The translations under genes and the position numbers were made by a program. Under the pieces are notes generated by a model, which was not told the origin of the DNA, searched no databases, and saw only the letters and a list, made by a program, of their open reading frames with translations. Positions 1 to 5,678 of a stretch of 5,961 bases of DNA are shown here, piece after piece. Every line of letters begins with the position of its first letter. Positions within the stretch are counted from its first letter, which is position 1. The stretch is from a bacterium (GTDB lineage: Bacteria; Pseudomonadota; Gammaproteobacteria; Burkholderiales; Burkholderiaceae_C), in contig JAVBYK010000467.1 of assembly GCA_030824095.1 (NCBI GenBank), forward strand, positions 1-5,961. Direction: 5' to 3'.

Positions 1-30
1 CAATTGCGGTACGGAACTTGCAAGCAGCCC

Positions 31-36
31 TACAAT
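31..36 (+). promoter_or_regulatory. Possible -10 box of the transporter operon
   Basis: TACAAT differs from the sigma-70 -10 consensus at one base. It would put the transcription start near 42-45, inside the predicted RutR operator, leaving a leader of only about 22 bases before the ATG at 66. No convincing -35 box exists at normal spacing: TTGCGG at 4-9 is 21 bp away. The promoter is therefore either weak or activator-assisted, or the call is wrong. Confidence 0.3.
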
Positions 37-39
37 AAC

Positions 40-55
40 TTGACCAATCGGTTAG
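40..55. promoter_or_regulatory. Predicted RutR operator
   Basis: The left half TTGACCA is an exact match to the E. coli RutR box (TTGACCA, two bases, TGGTCAA). The right half, CGGTTAG, matches 4 of 7 positions, so 11 of 14 specified bases agree. The symmetric core is ACC-N-AT-N-GGT. The site lies 10 bp before the ATG of the ATPase gene, where a bound repressor would block initiation from the candidate -10 box at 31-36. A RutR-like regulator is encoded at the other end of the cluster, which supports the call. The match itself is seen in the sequence; binding and the direction of control are inferred. Confidence 0.55.
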
Positions 56-65
56 CTTTTACCCC

Positions 66-887
66 ATGAACCCTGATCCAGCGCCCGCCGCCTCCCCCGT
101 TCCTGTCGCCTCCGCACGGCCTGCCGTCGAGGTGCGCGACGCCAGTGTGGTCTACCAGACGGCCGACACGCCGGTCAAGGCGCTGAGTAATATTGACCTG
201 CGCATTGATGAGGGCGAATTCGTCTCGCTGATCGGCCCCTCCGGTTGCGGCAAGACCACGTTGCTGCGTGTGATTGCCGACCTGGAGCAGATCAGCGCCG
301 GCACGGTGCTGGTCAATGGCGTGAGCCCGCACGATGCACGCTTGGCCCGGGCCTACGGCTATGTATTCCAGGCACCCGCCCTGTTCCCCTGGCGCACCGT
401 TTTGGCGAACGTCATGCTGCCGCTGCAGATCCAGGGCGGGAAAACCGAGCAGAGCCGCGCGGTTGCGATGGCGCATCTGGAGCAGGTCGGCCTCAAGGGG
501 TTTGAGGGCAAATACCCGTGGCAGCTCTCCGGTGGCATGCAGCAGCGCGTGTCCATTGCCCGGGCGCTGGCTTTTGAGCCGAAGATTTTGATGATGGACG
601 AACCCTTTGGTGCGCTGGATGAAATCACCCGCGACCGCCTGAACGAGCAGTTGCAGCAGTTGTGGCAACGTGAGCGGCGTACCGTGGTGTTTGTAACCCA
701 CTCGATTGCCGAGGCGGTCTACCTGTCGACCAAGATCGTGGTCATGTCGCCGCGCCCGGGGCGCATCGTCAAGATCATCGACTCCCCGCTGCCGGATGAT
801 CGGCACCTGGCCCTGCGCGACACGCAGGCCTTCATGGACGTGGCGCACGAGGTGCGCGAGGCCCTTGCCGATGGCCACCTCGAATAA
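66..887 (+). CDS. ABC importer ATPase, nitrate/sulfonate/pyrimidine-type
   Basis: Cytoplasmic ATPase that would power the importer encoded by the next three genes. All the nucleotide-binding motifs are intact in the 273 residues: Walker A GPSGCGKTT at 57-65, Q-loop Gln102, signature LSGGMQQR at 154-161, Walker B ILMMDEP at 174-180 followed by the D-loop GALD, and switch His212. The signature region and the C-terminal phrase VVMSPRPGRI are typical of the SsuB/TauB/ThiZ group, which works with SsuC-type permeases and THI5/NMT1 or SsuA-type binding proteins. The first 20 residues are a Pro/Ala-rich tail that most relatives would lack or vary. The ATG at 66 has no clear Shine-Dalgarno sequence; a GTG at 132 (Val23) is a less likely alternative. 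The gene overlaps the next by 17 bp, so it is probably translationally coupled to it. Substrate cannot be read from this subunit. Confidence 0.93.
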   Translation: MNPDPAPAASPVPVASARPAVEVRDASVVYQTADTPVKALSNIDLRIDEGEFVSLIGPSGCGKTTLLRVIADLEQISAGTVLVNGVSPHDARLARAYGYVFQAPALFPWRTVLANVMLPLQIQGGKTEQSRAVAMAHLEQVGLKGFEGKYPWQLSGGMQQRVSIARALAFEPKILMMDEPFGALDEITRDRLNEQLQQLWQRERRTVVFVTHSIAEAVYLSTKIVVMSPRPGRIVKIIDSPLPDDRHLALRDTQAFMDVAHEVREALADGHLE

Positions 888-1782
888 GCCGGCGCCCAAA
901 CCCTGGCTGCACCAGGCCTGGGAGACCGGGCTGCCGGTGACGGTTGTGCTGGTGTTCTTTCTGTTGGTCTGGTACGGCGCGGCTTGGGGCATGAACGCCA
1001 GTGCCGCCGTCGAGCGCGTGCTGACTCCCGCCGGCAACCCCTGGACCTGGCAGGACCTGCTGGCCACGACCTGGAACATGGAGCGCCCGGTGCTTCCTGC
1101 GCCGCACCAGATCGCGCTGGACTTCTGGTCCAGTCTGGTGGACTGGCCTGTGGATTCGCCACGCAACCTGCTGTTCCACGTGGTCGTGACCGGCGAGACC
1201 ACGCTGGTCGGTTTTGTGTTGGGCACGCTGCTGGGGCTTGTGCTGGCGGTGCTGATCGTGCATTCGCGCACGCTGGACCGCGCCCTGCTGCCGTGGATCG
1301 TTGCCTCGCAAACCGTACCGGTGCTGGCGATTGCGCCCATCGTGCTGGTCATTCTGGGGAGTCTGGGCATGGAGGGGCTGGCGCCCAAGGCCGTGATTGC
1401 GATGTACCTGAGCTTCTTCCCCGTCACCGTGGCCATGGTCCAGGGTCTGCGCTCGCCCCAGGTGATTGAGACCGAAATGATGCACACCTACGCCGCCACC
1501 GCATGGCAATCGTTGTGGCTGCTGCGCCTGCCGGCCGCACTGCCCTTTCTGTTCCCCGCGCTGCGCGTGGGCATTGCCGCCAGCCTGGTCGGCGCCATGG
1601 TGGCCGAACTGCCCACCGGCGCCACGGCCGGCCTGGGTGCGCGCCTGCTGACCGGCTCGTATTACGGCAACACGCTGGCCATCTGGTCGGCACTGGTGAT
1701 GTCGTCCCTGCTGGGGCTGCTGCTCACCGCCGTCGTGGGCCTGACCGAACGCCTGGCCCTGCGCCACCGGAGGCAGCCATGA
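871..1782 (+). CDS. ABC importer permease, first of two
   Basis: Inner-membrane channel subunit of the importer, BPD_transp_1 fold, 303 residues. Hydrophobic segments are visible at about 22-39, 107-130, 147-164, 172-191, 230-247 and 268-292, about six in all, as is usual for the SsuC/TauC/ThiX group. The cytoplasmic coupling (EAA) loop lies at about 203-225 and ends in RLPAALP. The usual Gly of the loop is Ala here (TYAAT). I chose the ATG at 871 because the reading frame upstream of it lies entirely inside the ATPase gene and does not look like a permease, while from 871 a short polar tail leads straight into the first membrane helix. GAGG at 858-861 is a plausible ribosome binding site. 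The end overlaps the second permease in an ATGA. The segment between the first two helices (about 41-105) is unusually long and Trp-rich. Confidence 0.9.
   Translation: MATSNKPAPKPWLHQAWETGLPVTVVLVFFLLVWYGAAWGMNASAAVERVLTPAGNPWTWQDLLATTWNMERPVLPAPHQIALDFWSSLVDWPVDSPRNLLFHVVVTGETTLVGFVLGTLLGLVLAVLIVHSRTLDRALLPWIVASQTVPVLAIAPIVLVILGSLGMEGLAPKAVIAMYLSFFPVTVAMVQGLRSPQVIETEMMHTYAATAWQSLWLLRLPAALPFLFPALRVGIAASLVGAMVAELPTGATAGLGARLLTGSYYGNTLAIWSALVMSSLLGLLLTAVVGLTERLALRHRRQP
1769..1773 (+). promoter_or_regulatory. Ribosome binding site deciding the second permease start
   Basis: GGAGG sits five bases before the ATG at 1779 and lies inside the last codons of the first permease. It fixes the start at 1779 over the much earlier in-frame ATG at 1503 and makes the ATGA overlap (1779-1782) a coupled stop/start. 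Confidence 0.75.
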
Positions 1783-2738
1783 AGTCCGCATTGCCCGCAT
1801 CCCACCGCAATACGGCCATTGCCGTGGTGCTGAGCTTGGTGGCGGCCACGCTACTGTTCTTCCACCCGGCCGCGCAGGGCGAGAGTCCGCCTACCGCCGT
1901 GTTCTGGCTGCTGTTGGTGGTGCTTGCCGGCGCTGCGCTGTGGACCATCCGGCGCGTTGCCGCTATCAACGGCACCCGTTTTGACGGCATGCTCACCGCG
2001 GCCCTGTTCGGCCTGTGGGTGCTGTACTTCTGGCAGCTGCTGGTGGTGGCCTTCGAGGTGCCGCGCGTACTGCTGCCGGCACCGAGCCTGATAGCCCAGT
2101 CGCTGCTGGACAACTATGACAAGCTGTGGGGTGACTTCGCGCAGACGGTGTTGAAGGCCGTGTGCGTGGGCTGGCTGGTTGGCAGTGGTCTGGGCTTTGC
2201 CGTGGCCGTGGCCATCGACCGCCTGCCCTTCCTGCAGCGCGGCCTGCTGCCGCTGGCCTCACTCACCAGCACCGTGCCGTTGGTTGCCGTGGCGCCGATT
2301 GCGGTGATGTGGTTTGGCTTTGAGTGGCCGTCCAAGGCTGCGGTGGTCGTGCTGATGACCTTCTTCCCGATGCTGGTGTCCACGCTGGCCGGGTTGCAGG
2401 CTTCCGGCAAGCTGGAGCGCGAGCTGATGTACAGCTACGCCGCCAGCTACAGCCGCACGCTGTGGTCGCTGCGCCTGCCGGCGGCTACGCCGTTCCTGAT
2501 GGGGGCGCTCAAGGTCAACGCCACGCTGGCGCTGATTGGCGCCATCGTCGCCGAGTTTTTTGGTTCACCCACCGTGGGCCTGGGGTTCCGGATTTCCACC
2601 GAAGCCTCGCGTATGAACATGGCATTGGTTTGGGGTGCGATTGTGGTGGCTGCCATCACGGGGTCGCTGGCCTACGCCTTGCTTGTGCAGCTGGAGCGCC
2701 GCGCAGCGTTCTGGCATCCGTCGGTACGTGGCAAATAG
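1779..2738 (+). CDS. ABC importer permease, second of two
   Basis: Second inner-membrane channel subunit, 319 residues, presumably pairing with the first permease as a heterodimer. Hydrophobic stretches appear at about 11-29, 39-56, 72-92, 124-147, 160-180, 186-206, 245-262 and 283-304. The two N-terminal ones are additional to the usual six-helix core. The coupling loop at about 214-237 reads SYAASYSRTLWSLRLPAATP, again with Ala where the EAA motif normally has Gly. The phrase LLPAPSLI at 98-105, before the transport domain, matches the LPxP segment common in SsuC-type permeases. The start is set by GGAGG at 1769-1773, and the gene ends in TAG. Two unlike permeases with one ATPase gene imply a heterodimeric channel over an ATPase homodimer. 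Confidence 0.9.
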   Translation: MKSALPASHRNTAIAVVLSLVAATLLFFHPAAQGESPPTAVFWLLLVVLAGAALWTIRRVAAINGTRFDGMLTAALFGLWVLYFWQLLVVAFEVPRVLLPAPSLIAQSLLDNYDKLWGDFAQTVLKAVCVGWLVGSGLGFAVAVAIDRLPFLQRGLLPLASLTSTVPLVAVAPIAVMWFGFEWPSKAAVVVLMTFFPMLVSTLAGLQASGKLERELMYSYAASYSRTLWSLRLPAATPFLMGALKVNATLALIGAIVAEFFGSPTVGLGFRISTEASRMNMALVWGAIVVAAITGSLAYALLVQLERRAAFWHPSVRGK

Positions 2739-2787
2739 TGCGCTGGCAAACCTGCCCCGTTGTTCTGTTGTTCCTGATCCCCAACCC

Positions 2788-2793
2788 AAGGAG
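2788..2793 (+). promoter_or_regulatory. Strong ribosome binding site of the binding-protein gene
   Basis: AAGGAG, six bases before the ATG at 2800, is the best Shine-Dalgarno sequence in the window. It selects 2800 over the in-frame ATG at 2635. It fits the higher expression normally needed for a periplasmic binding protein relative to its membrane partners. Confidence 0.8.
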
Positions 2794-2799
2794 TGTTCC

Positions 2800-3804
2800 A
2801 TGACCCGTTCTTCCCTGATCCGTAATGGCCTGATGGCCGCTGTGGTGGCTGTGTGCGGCATGACCGCGCACGCGGCCGAGAAGGTGACCATCCAGCTCAA
2901 GTGGCTGCCCCAGGCCCAGTTTGCCGGCTATTACGTGGCGCAGGCCAAGGGCTACTACAAGGCCGAGGGTCTGGACGTGACCATCAAGCCCGGCGGCCCC
3001 GACATCGGCCCGGCGCAGGTGATTGCCGGCAACGGTGCCGACGTGATCGTGGACTGGATGCCCTCCGCGCTGGCCTCGCGCGAAGCCGGTGTGCCCCTGG
3101 TCAACATCGCCCAGGTTTTCAACCAGTCCGGCCTGATGCTGACCTGCAAGAAGTCCAGCGGCGTGACCACTCCCAAGGACCTCAAGGGCAAGACCCTGGG
3201 CGTCTGGTATGGCGGCAACGAATACCCGTTCCTGAACTGGATGGGCAAGCTGGGCTACAAGCCTGACACCGACATCAAGGTCCTCAAGCAGGGCTTCAAC
3301 GTCGATCCGCTGCTGCAGAACCAGGCCGCCTGTATCTCCACGATGATCTACAACGAGTACTGGCAGGTGGTGGACGCTGGGGTCAAGGAAAGCGACCTGG
3401 TCACCTTCTTCTATGAAAAGGAAGGCGTGGCCACACTGGAAGACGGCTTGTATGTGATGGAAGCCAAGCTGAAGGACCCTGCCTTCGTCGCGCGCATGGC
3501 CAAGTTCCTGAAGGCCAGCTTCAAGGGCTGGAACGATGCGGTGAAAGACCCTGAAGGCGCAGCCAAGGTCGTGGTCGCCGCCGATGCCTCTGGCAGTGCG
3601 ACTCTGAAGGTGCAGAAGCGCCAGATGGAAAATGTGGCCAAGCTGATCACCAATGCCGGTACGCCCAAGATCGGCTATCTGGAACCCACCGCCTATGAGC
3701 GCACCGTCAAGGTACTGCTGGCCGGTGGCAGCTCGCCGGTGATCAAGAAAGACCCGGGCAAGGCCGCCATGTCGCACGTGGTGTGGGAAGCCGCTGGCAA
3801 GTGA
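2800..3804 (+). CDS. THI5/NMT1-family periplasmic substrate-binding protein
   Basis: Secreted solute-binding protein that would deliver substrate to the two permeases. It has 334 residues, with a type I signal peptide at 1-25 (hydrophobic core 11-20, cleavage after Ala-His-Ala). Cys19 lacks a good lipobox, so a soluble periplasmic protein is likelier than a lipoprotein. The mature start KVTIQLKWLPQAQFAGYYVA (28-47) is the hallmark of the THI5/NMT1 family, whose known members bind thiamine pyrimidine precursors (ThiY) or riboflavin (RibY). Other family-like stretches are PGGPDIGPAQVIAG (64-77), GVWYGGNEYPF (134-144), GFNVDPLLQNQAACISTMIYNEYW (165-188) and ATLEDGLYV (211-219). The mature protein is rich in aromatic residues around 182-188 and 203-218, as expected for stacking on a flat ring. 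A pyrimidine substrate is inferred from the family and from the RutR-like regulator next door. Thiamine precursors remain possible. Confidence 0.9.
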   Translation: MTRSSLIRNGLMAAVVAVCGMTAHAAEKVTIQLKWLPQAQFAGYYVAQAKGYYKAEGLDVTIKPGGPDIGPAQVIAGNGADVIVDWMPSALASREAGVPLVNIAQVFNQSGLMLTCKKSSGVTTPKDLKGKTLGVWYGGNEYPFLNWMGKLGYKPDTDIKVLKQGFNVDPLLQNQAACISTMIYNEYWQVVDAGVKESDLVTFFYEKEGVATLEDGLYVMEAKLKDPAFVARMAKFLKASFKGWNDAVKDPEGAAKVVVAADASGSATLKVQKRQMENVAKLITNAGTPKIGYLEPTAYERTVKVLLAGGSSPVIKKDPGKAAMSHVVWEAAGK

Positions 3805-3830
3805 GTCAACACCGCTGATCACAGCCAACC

Positions 3831-3884
3831 ATGAAAGCAAGGGGTCGTATCCACCAGGGTGCGGCCCCTTTTTTGCCACTATGA
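3831..3884 (+). other. Possible 17-codon leader reading frame before the regulator
   Basis: ATG at 3831 opens a 17-residue frame (MKARGRIHQGAAPFLPL) that runs through the whole terminator hairpin and stops at TGA 3882-3884, overlapping the regulator's ATG as ATGA. No Shine-Dalgarno sequence precedes it, and the overlap could be chance. If translated, ribosomes would disrupt the hairpin and could hand over to the regulator start. Confidence 0.15.
3839..3874 (+). terminator. Rho-independent terminator of the transporter operon
   Basis: The left arm AAGGGGTCG (3839-3847) pairs with CGGCCCCTT (3862-3870), with one T-G wobble. Five further pairs, including two wobbles, close a four-base ACCA loop at 3853-3856. 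A run of six T follows at 3869-3874, overlapping the base of the stem. It lies 34 bp after the binding-protein stop. It ends only six bases before the regulator's ATG, so any transcript reaching the regulator from upstream must read through it. Confidence 0.8.
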
Positions 3885-4528
3885 ACACACGCCAAGCCCC
3901 ATCCGCGTCGCCAGACGATGCCGCCAAGGGCCAGATCCGTCAGGCCAACGAAAACCGCATCCTGGGTGCCGCCGAAAAGGTGTTTGCCCGTGCCGGTTTT
4001 GGCGGTGCCACCATGGCCGCCATTGCGACCGGGAGTGGTCTGCCCAAGGCCAATCTGCACTACTACTTTGGCAGCAAGGACGTGCTGTACCGCGCGGTGC
4101 TGGCGCGCATCCTGAACGACTGGCTGGTGCCCACCCACGGCATCACGGCCGACGCCGACCCGCGCACCGCGCTGGAGCGTTACATCCGCGCCAAGATGGC
4201 GCTATCGGCCCAAAGGCCCGACGGCTCCAAGGTGTACGCCAATGAAATGCTGCATGGCGCGCCGGTGGTCAAGACCATCCTGGCCACCGAGCTGCGCCCC
4301 ATGGTGCAGGAAAAGGCCGCCGTGGTGCAAGGCTGGATTGATGCCGGACGCATGGCCCCGGTAGACCCCACCCACCTGTTCTTCACCATCTGGGCCGCCA
4401 CACAGACCTATGCCGACTTTGACGTGCAGGTCTGTGCCGTGCTGGGCCGCAAGACACTGACCGCCAAAGACCATGCGCGGGCCACCGAGCACGTGGTTTC
4501 GCTGCTGTTGCGCGGCTGCGGACTGTGA
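3881..4528 (+). CDS. rutR: RutR-like TetR-family pyrimidine regulator
   Basis: Cytoplasmic one-component transcription factor, 215 residues. The N-terminal TetR DNA-binding domain spans about 22-70, with the helix-turn-helix at about 43-62 ending in the usual LHYYFGSKD. The rest matches the YcdC/RutR C-terminal domain: NEMLHGAPVV, an MVQEKAAVVQGWIDAGRMAPVD-like stretch at 141-162, then HLFFTIWAATQTYADF (165-180). That last stretch lines up almost residue for residue with the E. coli RutR segment HLIFMIWASTQHYADF, where the ligand pocket lies; Trp171 and Gln175 are kept. E. coli RutR senses uracil/thymine and represses the rut operon. Here the likely target is the operator at 40-55. The ATG at 3881 has no Shine-Dalgarno sequence, yet no other ATG, GTG or TTG start lies nearby in frame before the HTH. 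Exact orthology is inferred. Confidence 0.85.
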   Translation: MNTRQAPSASPDDAAKGQIRQANENRILGAAEKVFARAGFGGATMAAIATGSGLPKANLHYYFGSKDVLYRAVLARILNDWLVPTHGITADADPRTALERYIRAKMALSAQRPDGSKVYANEMLHGAPVVKTILATELRPMVQEKAAVVQGWIDAGRMAPVDPTHLFFTIWAATQTYADFDVQVCAVLGRKTLTAKDHARATEHVVSLLLRGCGL

Positions 4529-4574
4529 GCAAAACGGGTGTTGTACAGTCCAGTCGCAACCACGGAGATTTCTC

Positions 4575-5087
4575 ATGCACCCAGAAGCAATGAAGCACAA
4601 AGCCAGCCTGTGGGACGGCGAATTCGGCAAATCCCGCCATATCACCGACGTCCACTGGGAGGGTGACATCACCCAGCAGGAACTGGCCGAGGTGGCCGAC
4701 CAGATTTCACCCGACTGGCAGACCATTGATCTGGAGCTGGACCCCGCCCATCCCCGGCATGGCAACACCTACCGCCTGAATAAGACCTGGCCCAGCCCCG
4801 ACGACGAGGACTTTGCGCTGCGCGTGCTGGAAGCCGAGGACGAGTTGGAGGGCCACTACGTGTGGGTGCATTGCTGCAAGCACGTGGACGACCCGCAAGG
4901 TGAATTGGAAGACGAGACCGGGCGGACCTATCGCCAGGTCTTCAACACCGTCATGTTCTGCGTTGAATTCACCTCGTTCGACGAGATCGCCGAACTGTGC
5001 AACGAGAACATCGGCGAGGGCGAGTGGGACGAATACGAGCTGTACCTGGACGACGAACTGCCGGAGCCCATCGCCACCTACGACTGA
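4575..5087 (+). CDS. Acidic hypothetical protein, function unknown
   Basis: I do not recognise this 170-residue protein. It has no signal peptide or membrane segment and is presumably cytoplasmic. It is strikingly acidic: I count 43 Asp/Glu against 11 Lys/Arg, with clusters at 76-92, 105-114 and 148-164. A central HCCKH motif at 99-103, plus Cys129 and Cys142, could bind a metal, but nothing proves it. Six tryptophans are spread along the chain (13, 28, 48, 72, 97, 151), suggesting a folded domain rather than a disordered tail. The start at 4575 is supported by GGAGA at 4564-4568, six bases upstream; the reading frame extends further upstream but only inside the regulator gene. It lies 46 bp after the regulator, so it could be cotranscribed, but no functional link is evident. 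RraB-type acidic proteins were considered and do not match in the segments I can recall. Confidence 0.8.
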   Translation: MHPEAMKHKASLWDGEFGKSRHITDVHWEGDITQQELAEVADQISPDWQTIDLELDPAHPRHGNTYRLNKTWPSPDDEDFALRVLEAEDELEGHYVWVHCCKHVDDPQGELEDETGRTYRQVFNTVMFCVEFTSFDEIAELCNENIGEGEWDEYELYLDDELPEPIATYD

Positions 5088-5120
5088 AGGCCGTAGAGCC
5101 GTCGCTCAGTCGGCGGCCTT
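5087..5120. terminator. Possible bidirectional hairpin between convergent genes
   Basis: AAGGCCG (5087-5093) and CGGCCTT (5114-5120) form a perfect 7-bp inverted repeat. It spans the last base of one stop codon and the end of the opposing gene. The loop can fold a second small hairpin (GAGC 5096-5099 with GCTC 5104-5107). Its position between convergent genes suits a shared terminator, but neither strand has a T-tract after the stem. Confidence 0.3.
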
Positions 5121-5447
5121 GGGTGGCGTAGAGGTGCCCAGCACCGGATTCACCGGGCGCACCTCGTGCGCCTGCACATCCACCACATCACCGCTGTCCG
5201 GGTAAGCGCCAGCGCCCTGCGCCGACCGCCTGCCCGGGCGGAACTGCTCCGCCGCCTGGCTGAAGCGGGTGAAGGTGGTGAACACGGCCGGCCTGCGCCC
5301 CGTGAGCAGGTAGCGCATGGCCGTCACCAGAACGAACACCATACCGATGCACAGCACCGCCAGCAGAAACACGCCGGTGAGTGCAATCAGGGCCACTTTG
5401 GTCAACCCGCGCAGAATGCCGGCGACCAGGTCAAGGATCAGGTTCAT
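5106..5447 (-). CDS. Small membrane protein, function unknown
   Basis: 113 residues on the minus strand, family not recognised. Residues 4-47 are almost continuously hydrophobic, with one Arg-Gly-Leu-Thr-Lys break at 13-17, giving one or two membrane helices. A basic RYLLTGRR patch (45-52) follows at the likely cytoplasmic face, then a polar, Pro- and Gly-rich tail of about 60 residues. I chose the ATG at 5447 because the membrane segment begins right after it. The frame extends to an ATG at 5516, but that would add 23 polar residues and overlap the divergent gene starting at 5515. No strong ribosome binding site is visible. It converges on the acidic-protein gene (18-bp gap) and diverges from the next gene (67-bp gap). 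Codon bias in this frame looks normal for the window. Confidence 0.65.
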   Translation of the reverse strand: MNLILDLVAGILRGLTKVALIALTGVFLLAVLCIGMVFVLVTAMRYLLTGRRPAVFTTFTRFSQAAEQFRPGRRSAQGAGAYPDSGDVVDVQAHEVRPVNPVLGTSTPPKAAD

Positions 5448-5514
5448 GCCAGTATTCTGCCCTGCGGGGGAATGACCCCACAGTCCTTCATTCCATGCCT
5501 TACCATCACCCCCC

Positions 5515-5655
5515 ATGAAAACAAGCTATATCTTTGGCGCCATCCTGCTCTGCAGCGTTGCTGGCGCCCTGGTGGGTGCACGTGGGACCAAGACGGTCCT
5601 ACTGGTGGCCACTGCCACCCTCTCCGCCTACGGCTTGTTCCGCATCCTGGGCTGA
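5515..5655 (+). CDS. 46-residue two-helix membrane protein
   Basis: Very small plus-strand gene encoding a hydrophobic protein with two predicted membrane helices, about residues 5-22 and 27-44, joined by a short ARGTK turn. Lys2 at the start and the Arg/Lys in the turn are its main charges. Function and family are not recognised. The ATG at 5515 follows a C-run without a clear Shine-Dalgarno sequence, so the case rests on the coherent two-helix protein, the gap it fills between neighbours and its codon use. It is divergent from the minus-strand membrane protein and ends 23 bp before the DUF3297 gene, with which it may be cotranscribed. It could be spurious. Confidence 0.5.
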   Translation: MKTSYIFGAILLCSVAGALVGARGTKTVLLVATATLSAYGLFRILG

Positions 5656-5678
5656 ATCCACGCAACACCTACGTACCT

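Noticed and set aside
1..65. Thiamine pyrophosphate or flavin riboswitch, expected if the importer served ThiY- or RibY-type substrates
   Set aside because: The 65 visible bases contain no THI-box or RFN-like conserved segments and the likely leader is too short. Sequence before base 1 is not available.
310..316. TGGTCAA half-site inside the ATPase gene, and another at 3098-3104 in the binding-protein gene
   Set aside because: Single half-sites with no inverted partner. Both are explained by Leu-Val-Asn codons.
30..1487. 485-residue open frame on the minus strand opposite the ATPase and first permease
   Set aside because: Antisense shadow of G+C-rich codon use. Its product has no coherent domain, and the plus strand carries intact ABC motifs.
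2729..2750. Direct repeat of TGGCAAA at 2729-2735 and 2744-2750 around the second permease stop
   Set aside because: Seven bases repeated once is within chance, and no third copy or palindrome suggests a binding site.
2744..2758. TGGCA resembling the -24 element of a sigma-54 promoter before the binding-protein gene
   Set aside because: No GC at the required -12 spacing, and no activator gene nearby.
2656..3927. 423-residue open frame on the minus strand opposite the binding-protein gene
   Set aside because: His/Gly/Leu-rich shadow translation without domain features; the plus-strand product is a complete family member with a signal peptide.
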